Under the pieces are notes generated by a model. It was given only the letters and a program-made list of their open reading frames with translations. It was not told where the DNA came from and made no database searches. This document shows positions 25,041-34,034 of a stretch of DNA of 47,769 bases, in pieces. Each line of letters opens with the position of its first letter. Within the stretch, counting starts at the first letter, position 1. This stretch comes from Enterococcus crotali (GTDB taxonomy: Bacteria; Bacillota; Bacilli; Lactobacillales; Enterococcaceae): contig NZ_AYPQ01000011.1 of the NCBI RefSeq assembly GCF_000633635.1, positions 1-47,769 on the forward strand, read 5' to 3'. Both the position numbers and the translations under genes were made by a program.

Positions 25041-25757
25041 ATGATGAAAAAACGAAGGAATGTGCCGACAGCTGAAATCAAAGAAAAGTCTGTCAATACA
25101 GCGCAACGATTAAAAAACAAACGAAAAAAAGCCGCCGGGAAAAGACGCAAGCAAGTTAAACCAAAGAAAAATAAGCTAAAGACTGCAACACTGAAAGAAA
25201 AGCTGAAAACTTTTTTTTCTATTGACAATCTTAAAGGAAATGCTGCTTTGCTGGTTTTATTCATAGCCGTAGTATTTTTTTTCTGGAATTTTTCAACGCA
25301 TCGTGTAGATGGTCATTCGATGGAGCCAACATTTCAGACGAAAGATCGTATTTTAATTGCTAAAAACAGTGAGCCGACACGATACAGCATTATTACTTTT
25401 GAACCTAAAAATCGTAAGAAAGAATCGTACTTGAAACGAATAATTGGCATGCCAGGTGATCGGATTCAGCTGTTAGGAAACGCCTTGTTTCTCTTACCGA
25501 AGGAAAATGAAACGAAGGGTGACCTTGACTTAGCTAACGATCAAATTGATGGAACCATTAAGAGTTTGATCGCTGACAGTGTCATCAATGAACTAGTCAG
25601 CTATAAACGAATTCCTAAGGATTATTACTTTGTTGAAGGAGACAATCGACTGCATTCAGATGATAGTCGTGTCTACGGTTTAATCAATAAAAAACAGATT
25701 GAAGGCGTGGTGCTTTATCGCTATTATCCCTTTAATAAAATGGGCATGGTTCACTAA
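25041..25757 (+). CDS. Signal peptidase I (S26), dedicated to the WxL operon
   Basis: 238 residues. A basic tail of about 60 residues is followed by a membrane segment (about 68-82, AALLVLFIAVVFFFW) and the S26 catalytic region with S93 (DGHSMEPTF), K132 (YLKRIIGMPGD) and VEGDNRLHSDDSRVYG. Both catalytic residues are present, so this should cleave signal peptides on the outer face of the membrane. The pair of adjacent paralogues with long basic tails inside a surface-protein operon points to a dedicated maturation machine. ATG 25041 and 25044 are both possible. Confidence 0.88.
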   Translation: MMKKRRNVPTAEIKEKSVNTAQRLKNKRKKAAGKRRKQVKPKKNKLKTATLKEKLKTFFSIDNLKGNAALLVLFIAVVFFFWNFSTHRVDGHSMEPTFQTKDRILIAKNSEPTRYSIITFEPKNRKKESYLKRIIGMPGDRIQLLGNALFLLPKENETKGDLDLANDQIDGTIKSLIADSVINELVSYKRIPKDYYFVEGDNRLHSDDSRVYGLINKKQIEGVVLYRYYPFNKMGMVH

Positions 25758-25783
25758 AATGTTGAGAGAAAGAGAGAGCATTG

Positions 25784-28414
25784 ATGAAAAAAATTTGGAC
25801 ATTTACTAAACAGCATTATTTGACTATATTGTTAAGCTTTAGCATTCCAGCTGTGGTTATGATTGTGGTTTATTGGCTGATTGGGATTTATCCTGGCAGT
25901 GAACGTAGTATTTTAGCGACAGATTCCTTTGCGCAATATGCAAATTTTCATGCTAGTTTTAATAATGTATTACAAGGAAAGCAGAGTATTTTTTATACTT
26001 GGTCAGGCTCTTTGGGTTTAAATTATTGGGCGTTAGCGGCGTATTATTTAAATGGACTATTCACACCATTGGTCGCTTTTTTTGATAATGGTAATATGCC
26101 GGATGCACTTTACTTTTTAACGATTATTAAATTTGGTGCGATTGGTTTATCTTTTTGGTTTTTCGCCAATGCAACTTTTAAGTTAAATCGATGGCTGATT
26201 GTTGGATTAAGCGTTGCCTATGCCTTAATGTCTTATACTGTTGGTTATTCAGAAGTGATTATGTGGCTGGATGCCTTTGTGTATTTGCCGTTGATTGTGT
26301 TAGGGATTCATAGAGTCTTAGATCAAAAAAAGCCTACGTTATTATTTGTTAGTTATTTATTACTGTTTTTAACAAGCTTTTACATGGGCTTTATGATTGG
26401 TGTTTTTACCTTTTTATACGCCCTTATTCGGACGATTTTAAAAGCCAATCAGACAAAATGGGCGTTTCCTATGTATTTGTTTACATCTGTTTTAGCAGGA
26501 TTAGCTTCAATGGTGACCATTTTACCGACGCTTCTCGATTTAAAGAATAATGGTGAAAATCTTAGTAGTATTTATACATTATTGACTCCAGATACTGGTG
26601 CATGGGATTTTGTCGCTAAAAGTATGGTTGGTGTGTATGATACGTCTCAATATGAAAGTATGCCATTTATTTATATCGGCTTAGTGCCTTTGATTTTTTG
26701 TGTCTATTATTTTTTAAGTAAACACATTTCATGGAAAGACAAGCTAGGTTACGGGAGTCTATTCGCTTTATTGATTGCCAGCGTCTATATCTATCCCTTA
26801 AACCTATTTTGGCATGGGATGCACATTCCTAACATGTTTTTATATCGTTTTAGCTTTTTATTTTCATTTTTACTGATTTTACTTGCAGGCTATGGCTTAG
26901 AAAAATTTGAAGCTTCTGAAAGTAATCGTTTAGTGAACGGCGTGATTGGAATCGGCGGGGTTTTCTTGATTTTTATGCTGCTTTCTAATAAAAAACGCTA
27001 CGATGTTATTACAATGAACTCTTTAATTATCACATTTGTCTTCTTAATTATTTATGCAGGTATTTGGCTGTTTTGGGTTTCAACGAACAAGGGGAAAAAA
27101 TGGCTGCCGTTCATTGTTCTCGTTTTAATGATTGGCGAGGCGGGCTTCAACGCAAAGGCCATGGTGGAAGGGATTCTTGTTGACTGGAATTACCCTGCTC
27201 GTTCATTGTATACCGAAGATTATGCTGAAATTAAAGAATTAGTTGATTTCAGTAAGCAACAAAATACGAGCTTCTTCCGCACTGAAAAATTAGATGGAGA
27301 AACGACAAATAAAAGCTTTAATTTTGGCTATCATGGTGTAGAAATGTTTTCGTCAATTCGTAATAGAAACTCCTCCCAGTATTTAAATGCGTTAGGCTTT
27401 CGCTCAAATGGGACCAATCTTAATATCGAATACATGAATAATACCTTATTAGCAGATGCTTTAGTTGGCATGAAATATAATTTAGCTGAGCAGGATATTA
27501 TGAAATTTGGGTATAAAAAAATCAAAAATGCTGGAAATTACAGTCTTTATGAAAATCAGTACGCCTTGCCATTAGGCTTTATGACAGATAATGGTATTTA
27601 CGAGCCGGAGGCAGTCAAAAATCAGACGGAATTATTCAATCACCTTGCCGGAACCAGCGGTGAATTTTTCAGCTTTGGTGAAGCAACGAGAGTGTCCGTT
27701 AATAATGCGATTGTGTCAGATGACGATGGTGTAACAATTGGTGAAACTGAACCTAATTTGCCTAGAGAGGTGACCTGGTTAGTGACAGTCCCAGGAAAAT
27801 CACAAGGCTACCTTAGCTTGGTTCCTAAAAACTTTTCGGATGCGATGGGTGTAAAAATCAATGTTAGTGTAAATGGGGTTCAGCGCAAAAAAGGACTTGT
27901 GAATACAGGACAATACTATAATTTAGGTTATTACGAAAAAACCACAACAGTCAAAGTTACAACGACTTTTTCTGATGGCGACAATCAAAAACTAATGCTG
28001 TTTAAACCAGATGCAGTATTTTTAGATACAGAAAGCTTCAGTAGCGCAGTAGAAAAAATTCGTGAAAACGGCATTGACATGCAAACTACTGGGCGAAGAG
28101 CCACCGCCGAAGTTTCATTGGTAAAAGATCAAGTATTATTGACGACAATTCCTTATGATCGTGGCTGGAAAGTGCTGATTGATGGTGAAAAAGCTAATGT
28201 TACAGCATTTAAAGAGGCCTTCTTGTCGGTGCAAGTTCCAGCAGGTAAGCATCAAATTGAGTTTGTCTTTTTACCACAAGGCTTTGTAATTGGTGCTAGT
28301 ATTTTTGGCAGCTGTCTCTTCCTTTTTAGTGGTTATCTTTGGTGGTTAAATAGACAACAAAGGTTGGCACGGAAGCATCAGGAAAAAAATAGTTTGGAGC
28401 AGATAGATGAATAA
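25784..28414 (+). CDS. YfhO-family polytopic membrane protein
   Basis: 876 residues from ATG 25784 (AGAGAGAG upstream; TTG 25781 in frame). About 12 membrane segments occupy the first 460 residues, starting with ILLSFSIPAVVMIVVYWLIG and the family signature LATDSFAQYANFHASF. A large outside domain follows (about 480-840), then a last membrane segment (FVIGASIFGSCLFLFSGYLW). YfhO proteins are GT-C-like membrane proteins linked to glycosylation of teichoic acids and other cell-envelope polymers. In a WxL operon it may glycosylate the surface proteins or wall polymers, which is inference. It overlaps the next gene by 8 bp. Confidence 0.8.
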   Translation: MKKIWTFTKQHYLTILLSFSIPAVVMIVVYWLIGIYPGSERSILATDSFAQYANFHASFNNVLQGKQSIFYTWSGSLGLNYWALAAYYLNGLFTPLVAFFDNGNMPDALYFLTIIKFGAIGLSFWFFANATFKLNRWLIVGLSVAYALMSYTVGYSEVIMWLDAFVYLPLIVLGIHRVLDQKKPTLLFVSYLLLFLTSFYMGFMIGVFTFLYALIRTILKANQTKWAFPMYLFTSVLAGLASMVTILPTLLDLKNNGENLSSIYTLLTPDTGAWDFVAKSMVGVYDTSQYESMPFIYIGLVPLIFCVYYFLSKHISWKDKLGYGSLFALLIASVYIYPLNLFWHGMHIPNMFLYRFSFLFSFLLILLAGYGLEKFEASESNRLVNGVIGIGGVFLIFMLLSNKKRYDVITMNSLIITFVFLIIYAGIWLFWVSTNKGKKWLPFIVLVLMIGEAGFNAKAMVEGILVDWNYPARSLYTEDYAEIKELVDFSKQQNTSFFRTEKLDGETTNKSFNFGYHGVEMFSSIRNRNSSQYLNALGFRSNGTNLNIEYMNNTLLADALVGMKYNLAEQDIMKFGYKKIKNAGNYSLYENQYALPLGFMTDNGIYEPEAVKNQTELFNHLAGTSGEFFSFGEATRVSVNNAIVSDDDGVTIGETEPNLPREVTWLVTVPGKSQGYLSLVPKNFSDAMGVKINVSVNGVQRKKGLVNTGQYYNLGYYEKTTTVKVTTTFSDGDNQKLMLFKPDAVFLDTESFSSAVEKIRENGIDMQTTGRRATAEVSLVKDQVLLTTIPYDRGWKVLIDGEKANVTAFKEAFLSVQVPAGKHQIEFVFLPQGFVIGASIFGSCLFLFSGYLWWLNRQQRLARKHQEKNSLEQIDE

Positions 28415-29360
28415 ACAGCGGATAGTAAACGTGATTGGTTTTTGTTTTTTGATTTTGTTGTTGAGTGGTTGTCAAAGCAAAGGGGTAAGCAAAGATGCGG
28501 ATTATTTTACAGTCGGTAATAGTGAATATCGTTTTCAATTGCCAAGTGGCTGGAAAGCTGAAGAGGAGTATCAAACTGTTTTTAATGAAGCCGCCGTTTT
28601 TGGAGCAGTGGATACAAATAGCCGAGCTGTTTTATTTATTCGTGGAGAATCTAGCCCCTTAATGAATCAAAAGCAGCTAAAGGATGCGACCGATCAAAAA
28701 GTTAATCAGCATTACGATGTGAAAAAAGGAACAGTAGCAGAATTCAAGGTCAAGGATTTTCCTGCAATTCATTATTTAATGCCTGGTGTGTATGATGGAA
28801 AAGCAGTTTGGCTGGATATGTATTTTATCTCAACGAAGACGCAGCTGATCAATATTCAATGTTATCGCCCAAAAGGTAGTAGTGCTAAGCAGCAACAAGA
28901 AACCCTCAAAAAATCAGTTGAAAGCTTAGAGCAATTAAGTAGTGGCTCACAGCGTGAATCATCATCAGAAGAAAAGAAGGATACTAGTAAAAATGGTATC
29001 CAGCAAATTGAAAATGAGCAGCTATCTATTCAAATAACAGGCTACAAAATTGAAAAACAGCACTTGATTATTAGATATGTTTTTACGAATAAAAGCCAAG
29101 CTGAGCTGGTTCCTTTGACTGAATGGCAAAAGCTGATCACTGTAACCGAAGCTAAACAAACGCTAGAACCAGTCACGCAATTAACAACGGAGGATGCTGA
29201 TTTAAGCTATTTAATGGAGCAAGGACAAGCATCTTTAGCGACTGAGGACATTGTGGAAAGTGCAGTTGTATACGCGTTGACTTCAGAAACAGCTGAGCTT
29301 GTAATTTTTTCTGACCAGCAAAAGAATAATGAGCCGATAGAGTGGGTAATTGAGCGATAG
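28407..29360 (+). CDS. Lipoprotein with two extracytoplasmic domains
   Basis: 317 residues. The lipobox is LLLSGC, with the lipidated Cys at about position 22. The first domain (about 30-170; YRFQLPSGWKAEEEYQ) has the pattern of PsbP/DUF1795-like small beta-alpha folds. A Ser/Glu linker follows (SSGSQRESSSEEKKDTS), then a DUF5067-like Ig fold (about 200-315; LIIRYVFTNKSQAELVP). It is attached to the outer face of the membrane, is co-transcribed with the YfhO gene, and overlaps its 3' end. Exact role unknown. Confidence 0.7.
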   Translation: MNKQRIVNVIGFCFLILLLSGCQSKGVSKDADYFTVGNSEYRFQLPSGWKAEEEYQTVFNEAAVFGAVDTNSRAVLFIRGESSPLMNQKQLKDATDQKVNQHYDVKKGTVAEFKVKDFPAIHYLMPGVYDGKAVWLDMYFISTKTQLINIQCYRPKGSSAKQQQETLKKSVESLEQLSSGSQRESSSEEKKDTSKNGIQQIENEQLSIQITGYKIEKQHLIIRYVFTNKSQAELVPLTEWQKLITVTEAKQTLEPVTQLTTEDADLSYLMEQGQASLATEDIVESAVVYALTSETAELVIFSDQQKNNEPIEWVIER

Positions 29361-29370
29361 GAGGAACTAA

Positions 29371-30111
29371 ATGAAACGAGTGAGTAAAGGACTACTGCTG
29401 CTGAGCTTGATGCTATTTTTAGTTGGCTGCAGTGCTAAAAAGGCTTCAACTGTAGAAGAAAAACTGCCTAAATCAGATGAAAGTTTCATTTGGTGGTCAG
29501 AGCGTTTCAAGCAGTTTGGCAGCTATGACTATATGCTGAAAAATGGACAAGAAGCATTTACAGATTTAAAGAATAAATTCGATTTAGAAGTGGTACCTGT
29601 GTTCAATGATACCCGTCAAATCATTAAAGAAGATTTTTTGATTCCGGATGTGGCACAAGAGCCAGAAGAATTTTCGTTGCTAGCTAAAGGTACGGAGTTT
29701 TCTTTTTCCAGTTTAATTAAATTTAAAGATACTACAGGGCAATATTCTTCCTATGGTCGAGTTACCGCTAAGTACCAATATTTAAAAGAGCTGGATAAGG
29801 TGAAATTGCAGAGCAACAGTGTTGAAATCTTCAATTCAGTAGCAACAGAAGGTTTTAAGGGCAAGGATTTAGAAGAAACCCTGAATAAATTAGGTGCTAG
29901 CTTGAAGCTTGAGGATATGGATGATTTATTGAAAAAATTTAAAGAAGCGACAGCCGATCCAGAAAAGCTAAAAAAAGAAGAAGTAATCATCTACAATCAC
30001 ACAGAAATGGCACAGAAAAAAGCGATATTTAATAAAAAACTAAGTGTTTTTTACAATGAAGATAGTAAACTATCAGAAATCTACATGACAATCACCGATT
30101 TGAGAGAATAA
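29371..30111 (+). CDS. Lipoprotein, hypothetical
   Basis: 246 residues with the lipobox LVGC (Cys about 20) after a short leader (SKGLLLLSLMLFLVG). AGGAGG sits 8 bp before ATG 29371. The mature part is mixed charged/aromatic (SFIWWSERFKQFGSYDYM) with repeated Leu-rich helices near the end (LEDMDDLLKKFKEATADPEK). I do not recognise a family. It is the last gene of the WxL-YfhO operon, 10 bp after the preceding lipoprotein and followed by a strong terminator. Confidence 0.6.
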   Translation: MKRVSKGLLLLSLMLFLVGCSAKKASTVEEKLPKSDESFIWWSERFKQFGSYDYMLKNGQEAFTDLKNKFDLEVVPVFNDTRQIIKEDFLIPDVAQEPEEFSLLAKGTEFSFSSLIKFKDTTGQYSSYGRVTAKYQYLKELDKVKLQSNSVEIFNSVATEGFKGKDLEETLNKLGASLKLEDMDDLLKKFKEATADPEKLKKEEVIIYNHTEMAQKKAIFNKKLSVFYNEDSKLSEIYMTITDLRE

Positions 30112-30145
30112 ATACAATTTGGGAAAACTAACTTGTATAAATAAC

Positions 30146-30192
30146 AGAGAGCTGAGATATAATTCGAAGAGTTATATTTCAGCTCTCTAAAA
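30146..30192 (+). terminator. Terminator of the WxL operon
   Basis: A 17-bp stem with one mismatch, AGAGAGCTGAGATATAA (30146-30162) with TTATATTTCAGCTCTCT (30172-30188), a 9-base loop, followed by AAAAG rather than a T tract. Very stable by inspection. Confidence 0.6.
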
Positions 30193-30362
30193 GTCGAATA
30201 TACGCTTTTAGGGCACCTTTTTTGACGTAAATGATGCTATTAAAACAAGCAATGACAAGTCGGTTTTCAATACTAGAAATGAGTTGAAACGCAACGTAAG
30301 AAACTACGAACGTCACGTATAATAGTAGGGATAAACTAAATAAATTATAGCTTGAAAGTATA

Positions 30363-30390
30363 TTGACTTTCTAACTTTAATAGAGATAAT
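30363..30390 (+). promoter_or_regulatory. Promoter of the 30422 gene
   Basis: TTGACT (30363-30368), 16-bp spacer, GATAAT (30385-30390), start near 30397. The rest of the 310-bp gap between 30112 and 30421 shows only the operon terminator and an ACGTATAAT-like box near 30320. Confidence 0.55.
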
Positions 30391-30421
30391 ATTATATGTA
30401 TTAAAAAAAGGAAGTGTTCAT

Positions 30422-30766
30422 TTGATCATATGGCAAGGTAAAGGCGGATTAGTATTTTTATCGTTAATTCTAGGTGCGATGGTTACTACTGTGATTTTTG
30501 GTTTTCTACCTATAGATACTGGGTATAAAGCGGGATATATCTTAGAAGGAGTAGTAATGACAGTCGTTGTGGCAGTTGTCAATCATTTATTTACAAAAAA
30601 GTTTATTTCAGACAACGTTAAAATTTTTATTGATGAAGAAACTGGTGAACGGATTCAAGTAAAAGATCGCTCATCTCTATTTTTCATACCAAATAAATAT
30701 TGGACATGGATCATTTTGGTTTTTGGAATTATACTGACTATTAGTTCAAGCTCTGTATACAATTAA
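30422..30766 (+). CDS. Small membrane protein (hypothetical, three membrane segments)
   Basis: 114 residues from TTG 30422 (AAAGGAAG 8 bp upstream). Hydrophobic segments lie at about 8-28 (LVFLSLILGAMVTTVIFGFL), 38-58 (GYILEGVVMTVVVAVVNHLF) and 93-110 (WTWIILVFGIILTISSS). Between the second and third is a short cytoplasmic-looking loop with IFIDEETGERIQVKDRSSLF. The KYW...I end resembles small enterococcal and streptococcal membrane proteins of unknown function. It has its own promoter and ends in repeat copy B, which acts as a terminator. Confidence 0.6.
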   Translation: MIIWQGKGGLVFLSLILGAMVTTVIFGFLPIDTGYKAGYILEGVVMTVVVAVVNHLFTKKFISDNVKIFIDEETGERIQVKDRSSLFFIPNKYWTWIILVFGIILTISSSSVYN

Positions 30767-30773
30767 AGAAAAG

Positions 30774-30880
30774 CAGTTGGGGCAAAAGTGTTGCTTTTGC
30801 TTCCACCGTTTATTCGAACTCCTTGAGGCTGTGATGTGACTCTTAAAGTTATGTCCCAGTCTCATAGTTTTTCTATTAGT
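30774..30880. repeat. Dispersed intergenic repeat, copy B
   Basis: Shares GGGGCAAAAG, TTCCACCGTTTA, CTCCTTGAGGCTG and the hairpin around GACTCTTAAAGTT (30825-30863, then TAGTTTTTC) with copies A and C. It sits between a plus-strand gene and a possible minus-strand remnant, as copy C does between two real convergent genes, so it probably works as a bidirectional terminator. Confidence 0.55.
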
Positions 30881-31020
30881 ATTTGTAAAGTAAGCTTGTC
30901 TAGAACAGGCTCTTTATTTTTATCTAATTGAATTTGTAAAAAAAACGGGCATCTGGATGGAGCGTTTTTCCTATTTTCAATAGCAGCTTCTAAAGAATCA
31001 AAATCAAAATAGCTAAACTC
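30862..31020 (-). pseudogene. Possible C-terminal gene remnant
   Basis: The minus strand encodes FSYFDFDSLEAAIENRKNAP and FLQIQLDKNKEPVLDKLTL, ending exactly inside the hairpin of repeat copy B. LysR at 33099 ends in copy C in the same way. The composition is protein-like, but there is no start and no family I recognise. Low confidence. Confidence 0.25.
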
Positions 31021-31102
31021 TATAAAGAATAAGAAAGAGGAATAGAATGTATTATTTTTTGAAAAGCATAAGATTTTAGGTGCGTTAGTAGATATTGTTT
31101 TA

Positions 31103-31519
31103 ATGTGTTTTTTAACAATTGGCATAGCTTATTTATTCTATCCTGTCGATTTTACGCGTTCGTGGTTTATTCCCGTGTTTTTAAATATATTTATTCTCTG
31201 TATGTTTTTCTATGTTAATCGGGTTCATGAACCACCAAAAAAGCGTCTCAAACTTTTAGATTGGCTGAATATTATTCGATGGCTGAATAGTATCGGCTTA
31301 ATTTTGCACACGACAATTGGCTATTATACAAAATACTCTCATAAGCAGGTTATTAAACCAATTTGGAACCAGTCTAAAGAAATGATCGCTCTCACTATTT
31401 CAATCTATCTCTTTTTGATTATTTTTTCTAATGTTATGATTTTTTGGAGGAAAAATATGATCAAAAAGTTAATTCTAAAAAAAGAAGCGGTGAGAACGGT
31501 CATTAAGTCAAAAAATTAG
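31103..31519 (+). CDS. Hypothetical membrane protein (probable start 31047, frameshifted)
   Basis: The open frame from ATG 31103 encodes 138 residues with four hydrophobic segments (MCFLTIGIAYLFY, FIPVFLNIFILCMFFYV, WLNSIGLILHTTIGYY, MIALTISIYLFLIIFSNVMI) and a basic C-terminal tail. There is no ribosome site before 31103. ATG 31047 has one (AAAGAGG) but stops after ten codons. Adding one T to the T6 run at 31055-31060 joins them: MYYFFEKHKILGALVDIVLM continues straight into this frame, giving 157 residues. So the gene is either switched off by slippage or mis-sequenced. Family not recognised. Confidence 0.5.
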   Translation: MCFLTIGIAYLFYPVDFTRSWFIPVFLNIFILCMFFYVNRVHEPPKKRLKLLDWLNIIRWLNSIGLILHTTIGYYTKYSHKQVIKPIWNQSKEMIALTISIYLFLIIFSNVMIFWRKNMIKKLILKKEAVRTVIKSKN

Positions 31520-31560
31520 ACTAAAAGTGACAGGCCGCATATGTGACTAAACAAGGTTAA

Positions 31561-31746
31561 TCATACTATTGCGATAATATATGCGTGCACAAATTGAAAG
31601 AGTGGTAGCGAATAAGGCGCTAGACCTCCAAATCCATAAGTAACATCAATTAATTGGTTTGGTAAAAAGATAGTGGCTAATAATACGCTCCAAACAGTTG
31701 TAATAAATGAAGTTTGCATAAAGCTATTTTTAAATTCTTTAATCAT
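31561..31746 (-). pseudogene. Truncated membrane-protein remnant
   Basis: 61 codons, MIKEFKNSFMQTSFITTVWS onward with two hydrophobic stretches. The opening resembles the start of DUF3021-type four-helix membrane proteins, but half of the protein is missing and there is no ribosome site. The surrounding gap (31520-31904) holds nothing else I can see apart from the upstream region of the next gene. Confidence 0.3.
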
Positions 31747-31904
31747 GTTTAAACGTTTTTTTCTCTATTGAAACGAAAAAAAATGAAGGAAAGTCAAAAA
31801 TTACATAACCAGATTGGTATTGATAAAAACCAAAGAAGCATTTATAGGGTAGTAGGAAAACTGTTAAACTAAAAGTGTGAGGTTTTTAGAAAGGGGAATG
31901 TAAC

Positions 31905-32996
31905 GTGGTAAAAGAAAATTTAAGAAGTCTGCTGAAGGAATTAACACAGGTCAATGGCGGTTCAGGTCAAGAGCAGCCGGTGATTAAAGCTGTTTTAGCA
32001 TTGATTGAGCCTTATGTAGATGAGGTTAGTGTGGATCTTAAAGGAAATATCATTGCCCTTAAAAAAGGATACAAAGAAGGACCTAACTTGATGTTTGCGG
32101 CTCACACAGATGAAATCGGTTTGATTGTGAAAAACATCTTGCCGAATGGGTTTATTTTATTTGAAAAAATCGGCGGTGTTCCAGATAATTTATTGCCGGG
32201 TAGAAAAGTAGTGATTGGAAAAAATCAAATTCCCGGAGTGATTGGGAATAAGCCAGGGCATCTTCAATCACCTAAAGAAGCTAAAGTCGTAAAATCGGCT
32301 TCTGAATGTTATGTAGATGTGGCGATGTTTTCTCGTGAAGAAGTTGAAGCTTCAGGTATTCGGATTGGTGATCAAATTATTTGGACCAGTGATTTTATGG
32401 AAATGCATAATAATGATTATATTGCGACAAAAGCGATAGATGATCGAATTTGCTGTTCCATTTTAGTTGAATTATTCCGAAATATAAAAAAAGAAGACTT
32501 TGCAGGAACCTTATACGGGGTCTTTACAGTCCAAGAGGAAGTTGGTTTATATGGCGCGGAAACAGCTGTTTATCGTGTGCCGGCAGATTATGCAATTGCA
32601 TTAGATACGATTCCTTGCGGGGATACGCCAGAGGTTAACACGGAAATAGAATTGCCGATTCGTTTAAATCAAGGACCAGGCTTACCTGTGGCTGATGGTG
32701 TTGGAGATCGCTTCTTTAGTTTTATTCATCCTGCAATTCGTCAAGTAATTGAAAACAAAGCGGAAGGGTTATCGATTCCGTTGCAAAAAGTTGCTATTGT
32801 AAGTGGTGGCTATACAACTGATGGTGCAGCGTTAACAAGAGCTAACGGCGGTTTGCCAGCAGGGACCTTAGCCGTTCCTCGTAGATATTCTCATTCTCCT
32901 GTAGAGCTAGTTAGCTTAAATGACGTTGTAGCGGTGTACCAAATTGTTGAAGCAATCGTTAAGGATAATGAAAATATTAATTTATCATTTATTTAG
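31905..32996 (+). CDS. M42 family metallo-aminopeptidase
   Basis: 363 residues from GTG 31905 (AAGGGG upstream). M42 peptidases are di-metal, tetrahedral cytosolic aminopeptidases (PepA/glutamyl- or endoglucanase-like) that trim short peptides. Metal-site elements are all present: FAAHTDEIG (His), TKAIDDRIC (Asp), TVQEEVGLYGA (catalytic Glu and metal Glu), ALDTIPCGD (Asp) and RYSHSPVE (His). Full family length and no signal peptide. Monocistronic, ending in repeat copy C convergent with the LysR gene. Role in peptide utilisation is expected from the family. Confidence 0.88.
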   Translation: MVKENLRSLLKELTQVNGGSGQEQPVIKAVLALIEPYVDEVSVDLKGNIIALKKGYKEGPNLMFAAHTDEIGLIVKNILPNGFILFEKIGGVPDNLLPGRKVVIGKNQIPGVIGNKPGHLQSPKEAKVVKSASECYVDVAMFSREEVEASGIRIGDQIIWTSDFMEMHNNDYIATKAIDDRICCSILVELFRNIKKEDFAGTLYGVFTVQEEVGLYGAETAVYRVPADYAIALDTIPCGDTPEVNTEIELPIRLNQGPGLPVADGVGDRFFSFIHPAIRQVIENKAEGLSIPLQKVAIVSGGYTTDGAALTRANGGLPAGTLAVPRRYSHSPVELVSLNDVVAVYQIVEAIVKDNENINLSFI

Positions 32997-33000
32997 AGAA

Positions 33001-33120
33001 ATGGGACAGAGCTTGGGACAGAAGCTTATTTCTGAACAAATTGTTTTTACTCCCACCGTTTAGTTGAATTCCTTGAGACAGGGACATAACTCTTTGAGTT
33101 ATGCTCCTGTCTCATTTTTT
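33001..33120. repeat. Dispersed intergenic repeat, copy C, with bidirectional hairpin
   Basis: Shares ATGGGACAGAGC, CTCCCACCGTTTA and TCCTTGAGACAGGG with copies A and B. The hairpin 33075-33092/33096-33113 (outer GAGACAGG with CCTGTCTC, inner ATAACTC with GAGTTAT), followed by ATTTTTT, terminates the aminopeptidase gene. It also overlaps the last codons of the convergent LysR gene. Confidence 0.6.
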
Positions 33121-33986
33121 GCTTCTTTTTGAGCATAAAAAAATTCTTCTAAGGTTGTAACGATTGTTTTCGCTAAAGGATTATCTTCTGATAAATTTGA
33201 AGCAAGATAGATTGTTCTTTCTATAGGAAAGTCTTCAATCGGTTTGATAGAAAAGGAATCTGCCGCCTCATACGACCAAGAAATGGTAGGGAAAAAGCTA
33301 ACACCTAAGCCTTGATGTAGTAAGGAACGCAAGGTTGCTGGATCATCGGTTGTTGATGTAATCGAAAGCTGTATATCTTTACCTTCAGCGGCTTGATCAA
33401 TGGTTTTTCGAAAGGCATTTTTTTTCGACAACATAGTTAACGGCAACGGCAAAATATCCGCAAGATATATTTTTTCTTTTTTAGACAGTGGGTGTGTTTT
33501 AGGTAGGGCGATAAAAATAGGCTCCGTGATAATTGGGATATTAATTAGCCCTTTCTTCTTCTCTGATGTGAGAATGAGTACATCTTGCTGATGGTAATCG
33601 GGAAAGGCATCATGCTGCATGATAGTCAACTGGATGTTCGGATGTTTTTTCATAAAGTTTTGCACCAAACTAGGAATGGAGATCGACGCCACCTCTGGAT
33701 AAAGGACAATGGAGGAAATCGTATTTTCGTTCATTGCATGAATAGTCTGTAAGCCTTCATCAAGCGTCTGTAAGCTTTTAAGGACATAGGGATAAAAGGT
33801 TTCTGCGTAGACAGTTAATTCGATATTTCGACCAGAATGAGTAAACAAAGGCAAATCTAAACTTTTCTCTAAATTCTTCATAGCACGACTTAATGCAGGC
33901 TGTGAAATGAAAAGTTCTCTGGCTGCCTGAGTGATATTTTTGGTCTCAACAACTTTTTTAAAATAGCGCAGATGTAGGTAGTTCAT
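33099..33986 (-). CDS. mdcR: LysR-family regulator, probably of the malonate decarboxylase operon
   Basis: 295 residues from the ATG at 33986, 6 bp after GGAGGG; in-frame upstream codons to 34046 lack a ribosome site. The N-terminal winged helix-turn-helix (MNYLHLRYFKKVVETKN, ITQAARELFISQPALSRAMK, LEKSLDLPLF) is standard for LysR. The rest is the periplasmic-binding-like effector domain (about 90-285), with GLGVSFFPTISW near the end. It is divergent from mdcH with a 121-bp gap holding an inverted repeat. LysR-type MdcR proteins control malonate decarboxylase genes in Klebsiella and other bacteria, and position supports the same here; malonate or malonyl-CoA would be the inducer. Confidence 0.75.
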   Translation of the reverse strand: MNYLHLRYFKKVVETKNITQAARELFISQPALSRAMKNLEKSLDLPLFTHSGRNIELTVYAETFYPYVLKSLQTLDEGLQTIHAMNENTISSIVLYPEVASISIPSLVQNFMKKHPNIQLTIMQHDAFPDYHQQDVLILTSEKKKGLINIPIITEPIFIALPKTHPLSKKEKIYLADILPLPLTMLSKKNAFRKTIDQAAEGKDIQLSITSTTDDPATLRSLLHQGLGVSFFPTISWSYEAADSFSIKPIEDFPIERTIYLASNLSEDNPLAKTIVTTLEEFFYAQKEAKNETGA

Positions 33987-34034
33987 CCAGCTTCCCTCCA
34001 TTGATACCTTTTGGTTATAGGTTTTTATTATATA

